A stretch of 64,000 bases of DNA, taken from positions 162,827-226,826 of the forward strand of contig NZ_JAFCKS010000009.1 of NCBI RefSeq assembly GCF_018129995.1. Direction: 5' to 3'. Under the pieces are notes generated by a model, which did not search any database, was not told where the DNA came from, and saw only the letters and a program-made list of their open reading frames with translations. The translations under genes were made by a program, and so were the position numbers. Positions 32,812 to 42,563 of the stretch are shown here, one piece after another. Position 1 is the stretch's first letter, and each line of letters opens with the position of its first letter. Origin of the DNA: Bradyrhizobium sp. SZCCT0153 (GTDB taxonomy: Bacteria; Pseudomonadota; Alphaproteobacteria; Rhizobiales; Xanthobacteraceae).

Positions 32812-35800
32812 ATGCGTCGCGATTTGACCATCAAGACCGGCAGCATGGCCGGCACTTCCGATTTCAGGGTGATGGCTCCGATCAAGAAGGGGTTCGTGCC
32901 TTCCCTCGATGCGACCACATACAAGACGCGCGTCAAATACGTGTTGCGGGCGCTGAATGGCGGGCGCGCCATCGCGTATGAATACGAGCTCGCCCGCGTC
33001 CTGTCAGACTCCGTGGACCGCGTGGGACGTATCCACTCCGTGGGCATCGCCGTGCTCGAACCCGAGGACGACGCCGAGGACGCCGTGGACTACGTGCTGC
33101 TGACCGCGACATTCGACGGCTCCTGGGAAGCCTATGTGCGCGTCATCTGGCAAAAGGCCGCGCGGCTGCTCGACCTCATCTTCTGCAATACCGACGGCTA
33201 TGTGCTGGGCTACGAAAACACCTACGAAAACTGGGGCATCTGGCTCAAGAGCAGGCAGACCGAAGCGTATTTCCTCTATGCCACCCCCGACCTGACCGTC
33301 GATGACACGCGCTTCCTGCGGATGGAGGAGCGGGTCTATCGGCGAGCTTCGGGCGCCGGTGCCGATCAGATCGTCACGCGGACCAGGATTCCGTCGCCGG
33401 AAGACATCGCGCGACGCTCGATATTCCCGGTCGACGGCAAGGCTGGCGTCGATCCGACCAACTCCGGCTTCAGCAAACCACTCACCATCGAAGCCGCCGG
33501 CCGGCCTGCTTTTCACCACGGTATCCTGGCGCTGGCGGGGCTCTATCATCTGGCCGACTTCTATCCGCCGGGGACGCATGACGGGGTGGTTCTGCATCGG
33601 GCCGCCCACGAGCTGCTCCCGGAATTCGTCACCATGATCAACGCCCCGCCCTACGCGGAAGGCGTCAAGCGCGCCCGCCGGCGCTATGAAGAGGCCCTGA
33701 ACTGGTTGCTGACCCCGCCCGACGTGGCGCCGATACGGAGCAATCTGCCGCTCGCCCTGCCGCCCGAACCGCCGTTGCAGGATCCCAGCAACGTGCAGGG
33801 CGGGATTCTCTCCGCCTACCCCGCTTCGGATCACGGCTGCCTGCTGCTGTTGCAGTTCGCCAATCCGGCCGCACTGGCGGCGTTTCTCGACGTCCTGCGG
33901 GTGACGTCCGAAGCTGACGAGCTCGCCCCCGGCCAGATCGTCACCAACATCGCATTCACGGTCGAGGGGCTGCGTCACGCCGGATTGACCGACGCAGAGG
34001 TGCGCACGCTGCCGGAAGAGTTTTTGCAGGGCATGGAGAGACGCGCCGGCCTGCTCGGCGACGTGCGCTGGAATCATCCCCAGCGCTGGCGCCTTCCGGC
34101 CAGCAACTGGGCGCGCGGCATCGATGCGCCAGACCTGAGCGAAAACGACCCGGCGCCGCGCATCAGCATGAGCTCCGTGCATGCAGTCCTTCAGCTTCGC
34201 CTGCTGACCAAGGACGCGAACAAGGACCCGCAAGCGGCGGCGGATGCGAGAAAACCGTTGATGGCTGAAATGAGCCGCCTGGTCGAGGTGGATTCGGGCG
34301 TCAGGCCGCTCTCGATTCAGTGGATGCAGCGGCAGCGCGATGGATCCAACATGAAGGACCATTTCGGTTTCGCCGACGGCAGCTCGAATCCGGTGCTGGA
34401 TAAGAGCCGGGCCGGCAAGGGCTATTCCAATCAGGTGCATCTCGGCGAGATTCTGTGCGGCTATCCGACCCTTGCCGACGCGACGGCGCCGCTCGGCGAC
34501 GCGACCAATCGTGCCCATGCGATGCTCCGCGATGGCAGCTTCATGGCGCTGCGTAAGCTGCGACAGGATGTCGAGCAGCTCGAGGACGTCCTGTCCCGGG
34601 CCACGCGACAGGCGACCGAGACGGTTGCGGCTGATACACCTGTACTGACGCGCGAAACGCTGATGGCCAAGATGATGGGACGCTGGCCGACGGGCCATCC
34701 CCAGGCTGGCCAGCCGCTGACCCCTACTCCGCCCCCCGACAAGGACTGCAACGACTTCAACTACGAGGCCGATGCGCAGGCCCAGCTGTGCCCGTTTCAC
34801 GCGCACATTCGGCGCGCCAATCCGCGCGTTCCGATCACCAAGGCGGATGCCGGCGCCCGGCCCCCTCGGATCGTCAGGCGCGGCATGTCCTATGGTCCGC
34901 CCGTCGACCCGCAAGCCGCCAAATCCGCCCCGCCACCCGAGCGCGGCCTGGTTTTCATGGCCTACAATGCCAGCCTCGGCGAGCAGTTCGAGGTGGTGCA
35001 GAGCTGGCTCGCCGGCGGCAACAGCTCGGGCTCGTTCTCCGGCGAGAGCGATCCTTTCCTCGGCCTCGCCGAACCCGGCCGGCTTCGACATTTCCGTTTC
35101 GAGCATGGCGGTCAGACCGTTCGCGTCGCGCTGGACGGCTCGGACCGGCTCCACGACGAACCCCGTCCGTTCGTCCGTCTGGAATGGGGCGCGTATTTTT
35201 TTGCGCCATCGAAAAAGGCGCTTGCCGACCTGCAGCAATGGGCGGCGAGCCAGGGGCGCAAGCCGGCGGTGACGTGGAGCGCGGATGAGGGCGAAAAAGA
35301 GATCGCGCGTCTGCGCCTGATCGAGAGGCGGCAGGGCGAAGCCGCGGCGATGGACGCGTGGAAGACGGCGCTCGAAGATCCGGATTCAGCCTCGCATTTC
35401 GTCAACGCGTCGATCTGGGCTGCGATCCGCGAGCGTCACGGCGGAGCGCTTCGCACTCCCTTCGGAGTCCTGGTGGCCGACCGCGACCTGGTCTACCAGG
35501 TCTTCGCCGATTCCGACACCAAGCTGACCATCACCGGCTACCTGCCCCGCATGACGCGGTCGTTCGGCATCCTCTATCTTGGCCGCGACGCCAGACAGCC
35601 AGACCAAGTCTACGAGCAGGAATCTGCTGTCTGCAACGCTGCGATCATGGCCCTCGACCAATTCGCCACATTCGAGCTGGCGCGCGCGGTCGTACAGAAG
35701 GTGCTGGGCTTCATGGTCAAGGAGACCATTGGTTATGCCGCCGCCGACGGCGAAGCCAGCTGGGAACTGACCGTCGACGTGCACGAATTGGTGGATCCGC

Positions 35801-36639
35801 TGCTCGGCGCCTTCTGCGAAGAGTGGTTCGGGTTGAGCGAGGCCGGCGGCCATTTCCGCCGCGCCGGCTATCGCTGGGATTGGAAGCAAGGCGAGCCGCC
35901 TGGCTATCCCGGCCATTTCCTGTCGCCCTCGCGCTACATCTTCCAGCCCCATCCAAACAAGAAGGTGGAAGAGGTCGGCGCGGCACATGGCGATGCTGCA
36001 CGCCGCGCCATGGAAGGTTTCCTGACGCAGTCCGGGCCGACAAACGGACCCGTGACGAAGGCCGTTTACAACTCGCCGCGGGGCACCGGCGACATCCCGT
36101 TCGTGGCGCGCACGATCGCCGGCGCCATGATGGGCTTCATTCCGACCGTCGACGGAAACCTGCGCAGGATATTGAACGAATGGCTGCGCGAAGGAACCCT
36201 GTGGGCGTTGCGCGCTCGCTATGCCGGCACAGTGGCAAAGGACTACACCGATGCCCTCAACCGGCTGAGAGACGACTTCATCCCGGCTATGCAATTGCGT
36301 GCGGTACCCGAACTGATCTGGCGGACGGCCATCGTTTCGCACACCATCGGAGATGTCGAGATCAGACCGGGAGACATCATCGTCGCGGGCGCCATCTCCG
36401 CCACCCAGCAAAGCCTCGCCGCAGGCCGTCAGGACATCTATCACGCCTTCGGTGGCAACCGCAGGGTCGCGGGCCATCCCACGCATTCGTGTCCCGGAGC
36501 AGACCCGGCGCTGGCCGTGATGCTGGGATTCTTCAGCGCACTGGTGGAGACGACCCTGCCCTTGCGTACCGGCCCCATGCCACTGAGCTTGACGATGGAC
36601 GGACGGGTCCCCGCGCAGCCGGGCTCACCCTCCCCCTAG
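32812..36639 (+). CDS. DyP-type peroxidase / cytochrome P450 fusion protein
   Basis: A 1275-residue cytoplasmic protein (no signal peptide) with three parts. Residues 1-~320 form an α/β region I cannot place, possibly a ferredoxin-like fold related to DyP half-domains. From 324 (DPSNVQGG) to ~810 is a DyP-type heme peroxidase: the GxxDG-type motif FGFADG at 518-523 contains the catalytic Asp, CPFHAHIRRANPR starting at Cys660 contains the conserved proximal-His segment, and a DPFLG motif lies near 748. Residues ~840-1275 resemble P450: HAFGGNRRVAG then THSCPGAD with heme-ligand Cys1227. The K-helix ExxR appears as MQLR (Glu lost) and the I-helix threonine is not evident. ATG 32812 follows GGGAG. 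Substrate unknown; the layout parallels fungal dioxygenase-P450 fusions. Confidence 0.87.
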   Translation: MRRDLTIKTGSMAGTSDFRVMAPIKKGFVPSLDATTYKTRVKYVLRALNGGRAIAYEYELARVLSDSVDRVGRIHSVGIAVLEPEDDAEDAVDYVLLTATFDGSWEAYVRVIWQKAARLLDLIFCNTDGYVLGYENTYENWGIWLKSRQTEAYFLYATPDLTVDDTRFLRMEERVYRRASGAGADQIVTRTRIPSPEDIARRSIFPVDGKAGVDPTNSGFSKPLTIEAAGRPAFHHGILALAGLYHLADFYPPGTHDGVVLHRAAHELLPEFVTMINAPPYAEGVKRARRRYEEALNWLLTPPDVAPIRSNLPLALPPEPPLQDPSNVQGGILSAYPASDHGCLLLLQFANPAALAAFLDVLRVTSEADELAPGQIVTNIAFTVEGLRHAGLTDAEVRTLPEEFLQGMERRAGLLGDVRWNHPQRWRLPASNWARGIDAPDLSENDPAPRISMSSVHAVLQLRLLTKDANKDPQAAADARKPLMAEMSRLVEVDSGVRPLSIQWMQRQRDGSNMKDHFGFADGSSNPVLDKSRAGKGYSNQVHLGEILCGYPTLADATAPLGDATNRAHAMLRDGSFMALRKLRQDVEQLEDVLSRATRQATETVAADTPVLTRETLMAKMMGRWPTGHPQAGQPLTPTPPPDKDCNDFNYEADAQAQLCPFHAHIRRANPRVPITKADAGARPPRIVRRGMSYGPPVDPQAAKSAPPPERGLVFMAYNASLGEQFEVVQSWLAGGNSSGSFSGESDPFLGLAEPGRLRHFRFEHGGQTVRVALDGSDRLHDEPRPFVRLEWGAYFFAPSKKALADLQQWAASQGRKPAVTWSADEGEKEIARLRLIERRQGEAAAMDAWKTALEDPDSASHFVNASIWAAIRERHGGALRTPFGVLVADRDLVYQVFADSDTKLTITGYLPRMTRSFGILYLGRDARQPDQVYEQESAVCNAAIMALDQFATFELARAVVQKVLGFMVKETIGYAAADGEASWELTVDVHELVDPLLGAFCEEWFGLSEAGGHFRRAGYRWDWKQGEPPGYPGHFLSPSRYIFQPHPNKKVEEVGAAHGDAARRAMEGFLTQSGPTNGPVTKAVYNSPRGTGDIPFVARTIAGAMMGFIPTVDGNLRRILNEWLREGTLWALRARYAGTVAKDYTDALNRLRDDFIPAMQLRAVPELIWRTAIVSHTIGDVEIRPGDIIVAGAISATQQSLAAGRQDIYHAFGGNRRVAGHPTHSCPGADPALAVMLGFFSALVETTLPLRTGPMPLSLTMDGRVPAQPGSPSP

Positions 36640-36644
36640 ACACC

Positions 36645-36683
36645 TAAAGCGCGATGACAATCGTCCTGATCTCATCGCGCTTT
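36645..36683. repeat. Palindromic repeat, module 2, second copy
   Basis: Arms TAAAGCGCGATGA (36645-36657) and TCATCGCGCTTT (36672-36683), the same family as 9751-9791. It fills the 46-bp gap between the converging stops of the peroxidase-P450 gene and the cyclase-AAA gene, so it can terminate both transcripts. Confidence 0.85.
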
Positions 36684-36685
36684 GG

Positions 36686-39600
36686 CTAGACGGCATAATG
36701 CTGGCCGCCACCGAGCAGGTTGCGCTGACCGTTGGCGCGGATGACGGGCGTACCGGCTACGGAGCGGATCGCCTGCTCCGCGTGCCAATGCATGCCGAGC
36801 GCGGATAGTTTCTCGGCGGCTTCCGTTGCGGCCTGGTGGGCCGCCTCCCCGTGCCCCTGCTGCGCGAGCAGCTCGCCGCGCGCGGCCAGATTCAGGGCCG
36901 CATCGCGCAGCGAACCGCGCCAGCCTGCGGAGGTTTCCGCTCGGAGCAACCAGCGCTGGCTTCGTCCAAAGTCCCCGCGCAGGGCTGCGAGCTTCGCGAG
37001 CGAGCGGCAAGCCGCCGCCTCGCCCAGCCGCTCGCCCTCACGCGCGCGGCTGAGGATATGGGCGGCGTACCGCCGTGCAGTTTCGACATCGCCTTCGGCC
37101 GCCGCCGCCTCGACCAGCCAGCTATATTGAACCGACGTGTAGAAGTGGAAGTTCCGCCGCTCCATCCATTGGGCTGCGTTGCGCAATTGCTGCAAGCCGT
37201 CGGCATCGCCGGTCGCCGACCAGCGGGCAAATCCGGACGCGGCGCGGCATGCCGCCAGCAGCAGCAGGCTGCGCATGTTCTCGGCGACACGCGCGCCCTC
37301 GACGGCCAGTCGCTCGGCCTCCTGCCAGCGGCCTTGCCAGATCAGCGCGACCGAGACCCAATTGCGCACCGAACTGACGACCGGGTGGGTCGAGCCTTCG
37401 ACCAGGGCCATCGCTTCGCTGAAACAGTCCTGGGCACCGTCGAAATCGCCGCGATCTGCCAGGACACTGCCCTTGCACGACAATGCGTAGGCCGAGCCGA
37501 AGGAGATCGCGCCGTGCCGGCGGCTGCGTTGCTGCTGGGCCGAGATGGCAGCGTCGATCAATGCGGTCGCTTCGTCATATTGGCAGCTTGCGGCGAGAAT
37601 CTGGCCCAGCGCAGCTTCGATCTGGGCGATCAGTCGGTGATCACCGAGCTTGCGTGCCAATTCCAGGGCCGTCCGCGTGTGTGTCACGCCCTCGCGAAAG
37701 CGGCCGAACCCGTAGCACATGTAGCCAAGCCATTCGTATGCGCTGGCCATCGCGCCGGTGTCGCCGAGCGAGGACGCGACCGCGACCGCCTGCTCGAACA
37801 CGGTGGTGTCGTCGGTCAACGAGAGCGGGTCGAATATGTTGGCCATGCCGAGCTTGTTGGCGAGCAGGCACCAGTGCAGTGACTGCTCGCGCGAGCGATC
37901 CGGCACGCGATCGAGCGATTGCATGGCAATCTGATACTGGGCACGGGCACGGTCCAGCGCGAAAGCAGCCATGGCCTTGTCGCCGGCGCGTTCGGCATAA
38001 TGGGCCGCGCTTTCCCAATGACCTGCGCCGCGCGAGTGGTAGGCCAGCGCCTCCAGCGTGTCTTCGCGGTCGACCTGCTCGGACCGCGCCAGCAGCGTGG
38101 CTTCGATGCGCCTGTGCAATGCCTGACGCTCGTGCAGGCCAATGGTGTCGTAGACCGCGTCCCGCGTGATGCCGTGCTTGAAGCGAAGCACGTCGCCCGC
38201 TGGATCGGCATAGAGAAAATCCGCGTCGGCCAATGCCCGCACCGTCGCCGGGTCGGGCTCGCAGCCGCAGGCCGAAACCAGCAGCCCGTTCGGCACCGTG
38301 TTTCCAATGACCGCAGCGGCGCGCACCATGTTCATTTCGTCCGGCGGAAGGCGCGCCAGCCGCGAGGCGACCAGCGTTGCGATCCATCCTTGCTTGCTGC
38401 GCATTTCGAACGAAACAGGATCGTTGGCCGCGATCGAGTGACACAGCTCTTCGATGAACAGCGGCACCCCGCCGGCATACGCGTGGACGCGCGCCACCAT
38501 GAAGGGATCGGCTTGTGGCACCCAGCGTCGTACCGCAAGGTCGGTTTCCGCTCCCTGAAACGGCTCCAGGAGCAGGTGCGGCGCGCTGGAAATCCAGTCG
38601 GTGCCGTCGTCGCGCGGCCGGCTGGCGAGGACGACGCGCGGTCCATTGGGCAATTGCAGGAGCGCCTCCAGCAGCTGCCGGCTCGCGTCGTCGGACCATT
38701 GCCAGTCGTCGATCACCAGCACCAGCGGACCCCGCGCGGACAGGGCCGCAAAGAACCCGAGCAGGTCACCGACCACGCCATCGACGGTCATCCGGCCGCC
38801 GCGCGCATCGGCGCCGGTCGACGCCAGCCCGAGGATCGATTCAGCACGCGAACCGAGCTGGCCAGCCCATGGCTGCAGGGCCGCACGAGCCGTCTCGCCG
38901 GCCTCGATGACGGATGTGTCCGGTCTTACGCCCAGATACGCGCGCAGCATCTGCAGGAACGGCTGCAGGACCTCGGCACCGACATAACTCTCGCAGTTGC
39001 CCCGCAACAGTTTGAACTGATCAGTACCGCAGTGTCGCAGCGCTTCTTCCAGGAGCCGCGTCTTCCCGAGCCCGGGACCTCCGACGACGACCGCGCAACG
39101 TTGCGTCGCCGGCTGTGCCTGGCCGAGAAAGCCTGTCAGAAAGTCGAATATCTCGTTGCGGCCAATGAAGGGTGTCAAGCCGCGGCGCGACGTTGCTTCA
39201 AATCGCCGGGTTACCGTGCTTCGTCTCAGCACCACACGCGCCTTCGGCATTCCGGACGCCGACCCCGATGTGTCGAGGTGACCGCCGAGCTCGAAGAAAT
39301 GCGCATGCGGCCCCAGGGCATCGATGCTGGCAAGGATCTGGCCGGGGGCCGCGTGACGAGACAGGTGCGCGGCGGTGTTCACGACGTCGCCGATCAGGTC
39401 ATACCGGCCGGATTCGATATCTCCTTCCGTCAGCAGCAAGGTGCCGGCGTGGATGCCCGAGTGCATGCGAAGCGGCATCAGAGCCGGCGACACGCCACCG
39501 TGGCGCAACTCCCCGACCCACATGTGAATATCGATTGCGGCTTCTGCGGCGCGACGCCCGTCGTCCTCGCCCGAACGGGGATAGCCGAATACGGTGAGGG

Positions 39601-39799
39601 CACCATCCCCCTGCGTTCTGATGACGCGACCACCGTGCTTGGCCGCCGCGCGATGCCAGATCTCCCGCAATTGGCCGAGGAGTTCGGAAAGATGTTCCGA
39701 CTCCATGTCCCGACCCAAAACGGTGGACCCGACGAGGTCAGAGAAAAGCACCGTCAGTCGATGACGTTCGCCTTTCAGATTGCGGGTCTGCGTGTTCAT
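36686..39799 (-). CDS. Adenylate/guanylate cyclase-domain, AAA ATPase and TPR signalling protein
   Basis: A 1037-residue cytoplasmic protein. Residues 13-180 are a class III cyclase homology domain: LTVLFSDLVGST with metal Asp21, then RTQGDGALTVFGYP. About 210-480 is an AAA/STAND-type ATPase: Walker A GGPGLGKTRLLEEAL and Walker B LVLVIDDWQWSDDAS. The C-terminal half is TPR-like helical repeats (AYEWLGYMCYGFGRFREGV, ASGFARWSATGDADGL). There is no DNA-binding domain, so it probably makes a cyclic nucleotide or senses ATP/protein partners. ATG 39799 is preferred over an in-frame TTG at 39835. Confidence 0.88.
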   Translation of the reverse strand: MNTQTRNLKGERHRLTVLFSDLVGSTVLGRDMESEHLSELLGQLREIWHRAAAKHGGRVIRTQGDGALTVFGYPRSGEDDGRRAAEAAIDIHMWVGELRHGGVSPALMPLRMHSGIHAGTLLLTEGDIESGRYDLIGDVVNTAAHLSRHAAPGQILASIDALGPHAHFFELGGHLDTSGSASGMPKARVVLRRSTVTRRFEATSRRGLTPFIGRNEIFDFLTGFLGQAQPATQRCAVVVGGPGLGKTRLLEEALRHCGTDQFKLLRGNCESYVGAEVLQPFLQMLRAYLGVRPDTSVIEAGETARAALQPWAGQLGSRAESILGLASTGADARGGRMTVDGVVGDLLGFFAALSARGPLVLVIDDWQWSDDASRQLLEALLQLPNGPRVVLASRPRDDGTDWISSAPHLLLEPFQGAETDLAVRRWVPQADPFMVARVHAYAGGVPLFIEELCHSIAANDPVSFEMRSKQGWIATLVASRLARLPPDEMNMVRAAAVIGNTVPNGLLVSACGCEPDPATVRALADADFLYADPAGDVLRFKHGITRDAVYDTIGLHERQALHRRIEATLLARSEQVDREDTLEALAYHSRGAGHWESAAHYAERAGDKAMAAFALDRARAQYQIAMQSLDRVPDRSREQSLHWCLLANKLGMANIFDPLSLTDDTTVFEQAVAVASSLGDTGAMASAYEWLGYMCYGFGRFREGVTHTRTALELARKLGDHRLIAQIEAALGQILAASCQYDEATALIDAAISAQQQRSRRHGAISFGSAYALSCKGSVLADRGDFDGAQDCFSEAMALVEGSTHPVVSSVRNWVSVALIWQGRWQEAERLAVEGARVAENMRSLLLLAACRAASGFARWSATGDADGLQQLRNAAQWMERRNFHFYTSVQYSWLVEAAAAEGDVETARRYAAHILSRAREGERLGEAAACRSLAKLAALRGDFGRSQRWLLRAETSAGWRGSLRDAALNLAARGELLAQQGHGEAAHQAATEAAEKLSALGMHWHAEQAIRSVAGTPVIRANGQRNLLGGGQHYAV

Positions 39800-40213
39800 C
39801 GTCGCTGTCGAGGCCAGCTCGTTCCCGAACAGCAAGCACGGTCCCGCTGGCGCCGGACCGGATGCCGCAGGGCATCATACACACCCGTACAATCCCGGCT
39901 ACCCTCCGCGAGAGGTGGGTATGGAAGCAAGGTTACCGTTGCCGCCGGCGGTCGTGATGCCGTTTTCCTGACCTGACGCAATTCCCCCGGGCGACATCCG
40001 GAAATGCGACCGGATCGGCCTTGAATTGACTGCGCCGTCCCGTTGGAATCATTGAAGTTTCGTATATTTCAATGTGCTCAAGGGATACACGCAGGTCAGT
40101 CCGGCCAAATCCTGGGCTACCCAGAACCCCGCTCCAGGACGAGAGTTGTCGCTGAGGCAAACCACACAGCGGACGCAGGCGTTCAAGCCGCGCCATTTAT
40201 CGGGAGGTTCGTC
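39800..40213. other. Divergent promoter region
   Basis: 414 bp between the cyclase-AAA gene (minus) and the M24 peptidase gene (plus). It holds an AT-rich patch around 40051-40075 (TTGAAGTTTCGTATATTTC) that is the best promoter candidate. Upstream frames in line with the peptidase lack coding character. Nothing else is seen. Confidence 0.45.
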
Positions 40214-41410
40214 ATGCAGGAGAACGTCGCCCGCGCAGGTCGCTCGCGCGCCATTCCATTCGATGCCGCCAAGCTCGATCGCCTCATGGAGGCAGCCGGT
40301 CTCGACATCCTGATCGCGACCTCCAAGCACAATGTGCAGTACCTGCTGGGCGCCGAGCGCGCGATCTTCTTCGACTACATGGATGCGCTCGGCGTCAGCC
40401 GCTATTTGCCGGTCCTGGTCTATCCCAAGGGCAAGCCGGAGCACGCAGTCTATGTCGGGCACCGGCTGGAGACTCATCAGCGCACCGTTGCGCCGCCGTG
40501 GGTGGCGCAGGTCAGGACCGAGTCCAACGGCTCGGTCGACGCGATCACGCGCGCCGTGGCGCTGATCCGCGACACCGGCGTGCCGTTGAGGCGGATCGGG
40601 GTCGAGATGGCGTTCCTGCCGATGGATGCGGGCCGCGCGCTGGCCGACGCCCTGCCCGGCGCCGAGCTGAAGGACGCGCTGCTGGTGCTGGAGCGGCTCC
40701 GTGCGGTCAAGTCGGCGGAGGAGCTTGCAAAACTCAAGACGGCGTCCGAGCTCGTCATCGCCTCCATGCTGGAGGTGATCGCCGGGCACGGGCCGGGCAC
40801 CACCAAGCAGCAACTGTCGGATGCGCTGCGGATCGCGGAGGCCAATCGCGGCCTGACCTTCGAATACTGCCTGCTCGCCTGCGGCAGCAGCCACAACCGG
40901 GCGCCTTCGGCGCAGCGTTGGGAGCAAGGCGAGGTTCTGTCGCTGGATTCCGGCGGCAATTATCACGGCTATATCGGCGATCTCGCGCGCATGGCCGTGC
41001 AGGGCCAGCCCGATGCCGAGTTGAAGAACTGCCTGGCCGAGATCGAGGCGGTGCAGCGCGCGGCTTTTGCCGCGGTCCGGCCGGGAGCCATGGGCGGCGA
41101 CATCTATGTTGCGGCCGAGCGGCAGCTCGCCCAGATCACCCAGCGCGACTGCACGGAGTTCTTGGCCCACGGCATGGGCCTCGTCAGCCACGAGGCCCCT
41201 CGCCTGACCGCCAAGGGTCCGGTCCCCTACGACGACACCGATGCCCGACTGCCGCTCGAAGCCGGCATGGTGGTGTCGATCGAGACCACCATGAAGCATC
41301 CGAAGCGCGGCTTCATCAAGCTCGAGGACACAGTCGTGGTGACGGCGACGGGATACGAGATCTTTGGCGAGGGCGGCCGCGGCTGGAATTTGGGAGGCAG
41401 CGCGCTTTAG
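40214..41410 (+). CDS. M24 family metallopeptidase (Xaa-Pro dipeptidase-like)
   Basis: A 398-residue pita-bread-fold protein. The N-terminal creatinase-like domain (residues 1-~165) is followed by the catalytic domain with dinuclear metal ligands: Asp pair in LDSGGNYHGYIGDLARM, His in AHGMGLVSHEAP, Glu in VVSIETTMKHP and Glu in GFIKLEDTV. It would hydrolyse X-Pro bonds or act as a creatinase-like enzyme; the exact substrate is unclear. ATG 40214 is preceded by GGGAGG at 6 nt, which decides it over an upstream in-frame ATG. Confidence 0.9.
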   Translation: MQENVARAGRSRAIPFDAAKLDRLMEAAGLDILIATSKHNVQYLLGAERAIFFDYMDALGVSRYLPVLVYPKGKPEHAVYVGHRLETHQRTVAPPWVAQVRTESNGSVDAITRAVALIRDTGVPLRRIGVEMAFLPMDAGRALADALPGAELKDALLVLERLRAVKSAEELAKLKTASELVIASMLEVIAGHGPGTTKQQLSDALRIAEANRGLTFEYCLLACGSSHNRAPSAQRWEQGEVLSLDSGGNYHGYIGDLARMAVQGQPDAELKNCLAEIEAVQRAAFAAVRPGAMGGDIYVAAERQLAQITQRDCTEFLAHGMGLVSHEAPRLTAKGPVPYDDTDARLPLEAGMVVSIETTMKHPKRGFIKLEDTVVVTATGYEIFGEGGRGWNLGGSAL

Positions 41411-41575
41411 CGCAGCGCCATCATCGGCGGACTCTGACCAATGACGCCTCCAACGTCGGGGCGGACAATGTCGTGTGCCGTACATGGTTGATTTGGGTCA
41501 ATCTGGCCCTCGCTATCCGGCTCTAGGCTCACTTCGTAGGGGAACGCCGCGAATACCTTTTACGGGGCCGGTAGC

Positions 41576-42370
41576 ATGATCGATGAACGTTCGACAGGCG
41601 TTTCCGACCTCCCCCCGGGCGTGATTTTCCGGAACGAGGATCGGCCGTCGCTCGCTGCGGGGCTGACGGATCATCGGCTCGTGGAGATCGAGCTGCGAAG
41701 AGCGCTGACGCAATGCCAGGCACTGCTTCTTGAAAAGGACGAGTTGATCCACAGACAAGAACTGTTGAAGGCGGAATCCGATCATCGGCTGTTGAACGAT
41801 CTCCAGATGACCATCAGTCTGCTTTCTTTGCAAAGCCGCAGTTCGACAAATCCGGAAGCGGCCTCACAATTGGCGCTGGCGGCCAATCGCGTTTCCATGA
41901 TTGCGCGAATCCACCACCGCCTCAATTCCTATGAGGGTGCGAAAACAATAGCGTTCAGGAAGTTCCTGGAGGACCTTGGTCGCGACTTTTCCGCGATGTC
42001 GTCATCGGACGGGGTTCCCGGGAAAATCAGCGTAGAGGGTAGCGAACTCAACCTGCCTGCCCCGATCGCCATTTCGCTCGGCTTCATCGCCAGCGAGTTG
42101 ATCACGAACGCCGCAAAGTACGGCGGAGGTCGTATCGTGATCAGGCTGGAGCCGGATCTCGATCATCGCTACGCGCTATCGGTTTCCAACGATGGCCCGG
42201 CCTTGCCCGAGGGGTTCGATCCCGGCGCGAACAAGGGGCTGGGGATGAGAATTGTTCAATCCTTCACCAGCCAGATTGGCGGTGAGTTGCGGATCAGCCG
42301 TGGCGCCGATGGTCAGGGGGCCCGATTTACGGTTCTGTTTTCCGAACCGACGGGAGCAAGCGTTTCATAG
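41576..42370 (+). CDS. HisKA_2-type sensor histidine kinase, soluble
   Basis: A 264-residue kinase without membrane segments. A short N-terminal coiled region (EIELRRALTQCQALLLEKDE) precedes the HisKA_2 H-box ESDHRLLNDLQMTISLL. The HATPase domain has N-box SELITNAAKYGGG and G-box NKGLGMRIVQSF. Such kinases often act in general stress signalling, but no receiver, PhyR or sigma gene adjoins it. The N-terminus is too short for a PAS domain, so the input is unknown. Confidence 0.88.
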   Translation: MIDERSTGVSDLPPGVIFRNEDRPSLAAGLTDHRLVEIELRRALTQCQALLLEKDELIHRQELLKAESDHRLLNDLQMTISLLSLQSRSSTNPEAASQLALAANRVSMIARIHHRLNSYEGAKTIAFRKFLEDLGRDFSAMSSSDGVPGKISVEGSELNLPAPIAISLGFIASELITNAAKYGGGRIVIRLEPDLDHRYALSVSNDGPALPEGFDPGANKGLGMRIVQSFTSQIGGELRISRGADGQGARFTVLFSEPTGASVS

Positions 42371-42563
42371 TCCTTCGCCAAAAGCCGCGAACAGTTGGCG
42401 CTGAAAACCAGCTCGCGAAACAGTATAGGCCGATGTCAAACTCAAACCGCGAGAAGCATTCGGCATCCTTGCAAAGGTGGACCGACGGCCAGCGCATGCG
42501 ATGCGGGGACTCGCTGGGCAAGTCAACACGGTTCAGCCACGCAACAAAGGTGGACCCCGGGGT

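Noticed and set aside
33004..35238. 744-codon minus-strand frame opposite the peroxidase-P450 gene
   Set aside because: No domain or signal; the plus-strand frame has two sets of heme-enzyme motifs.
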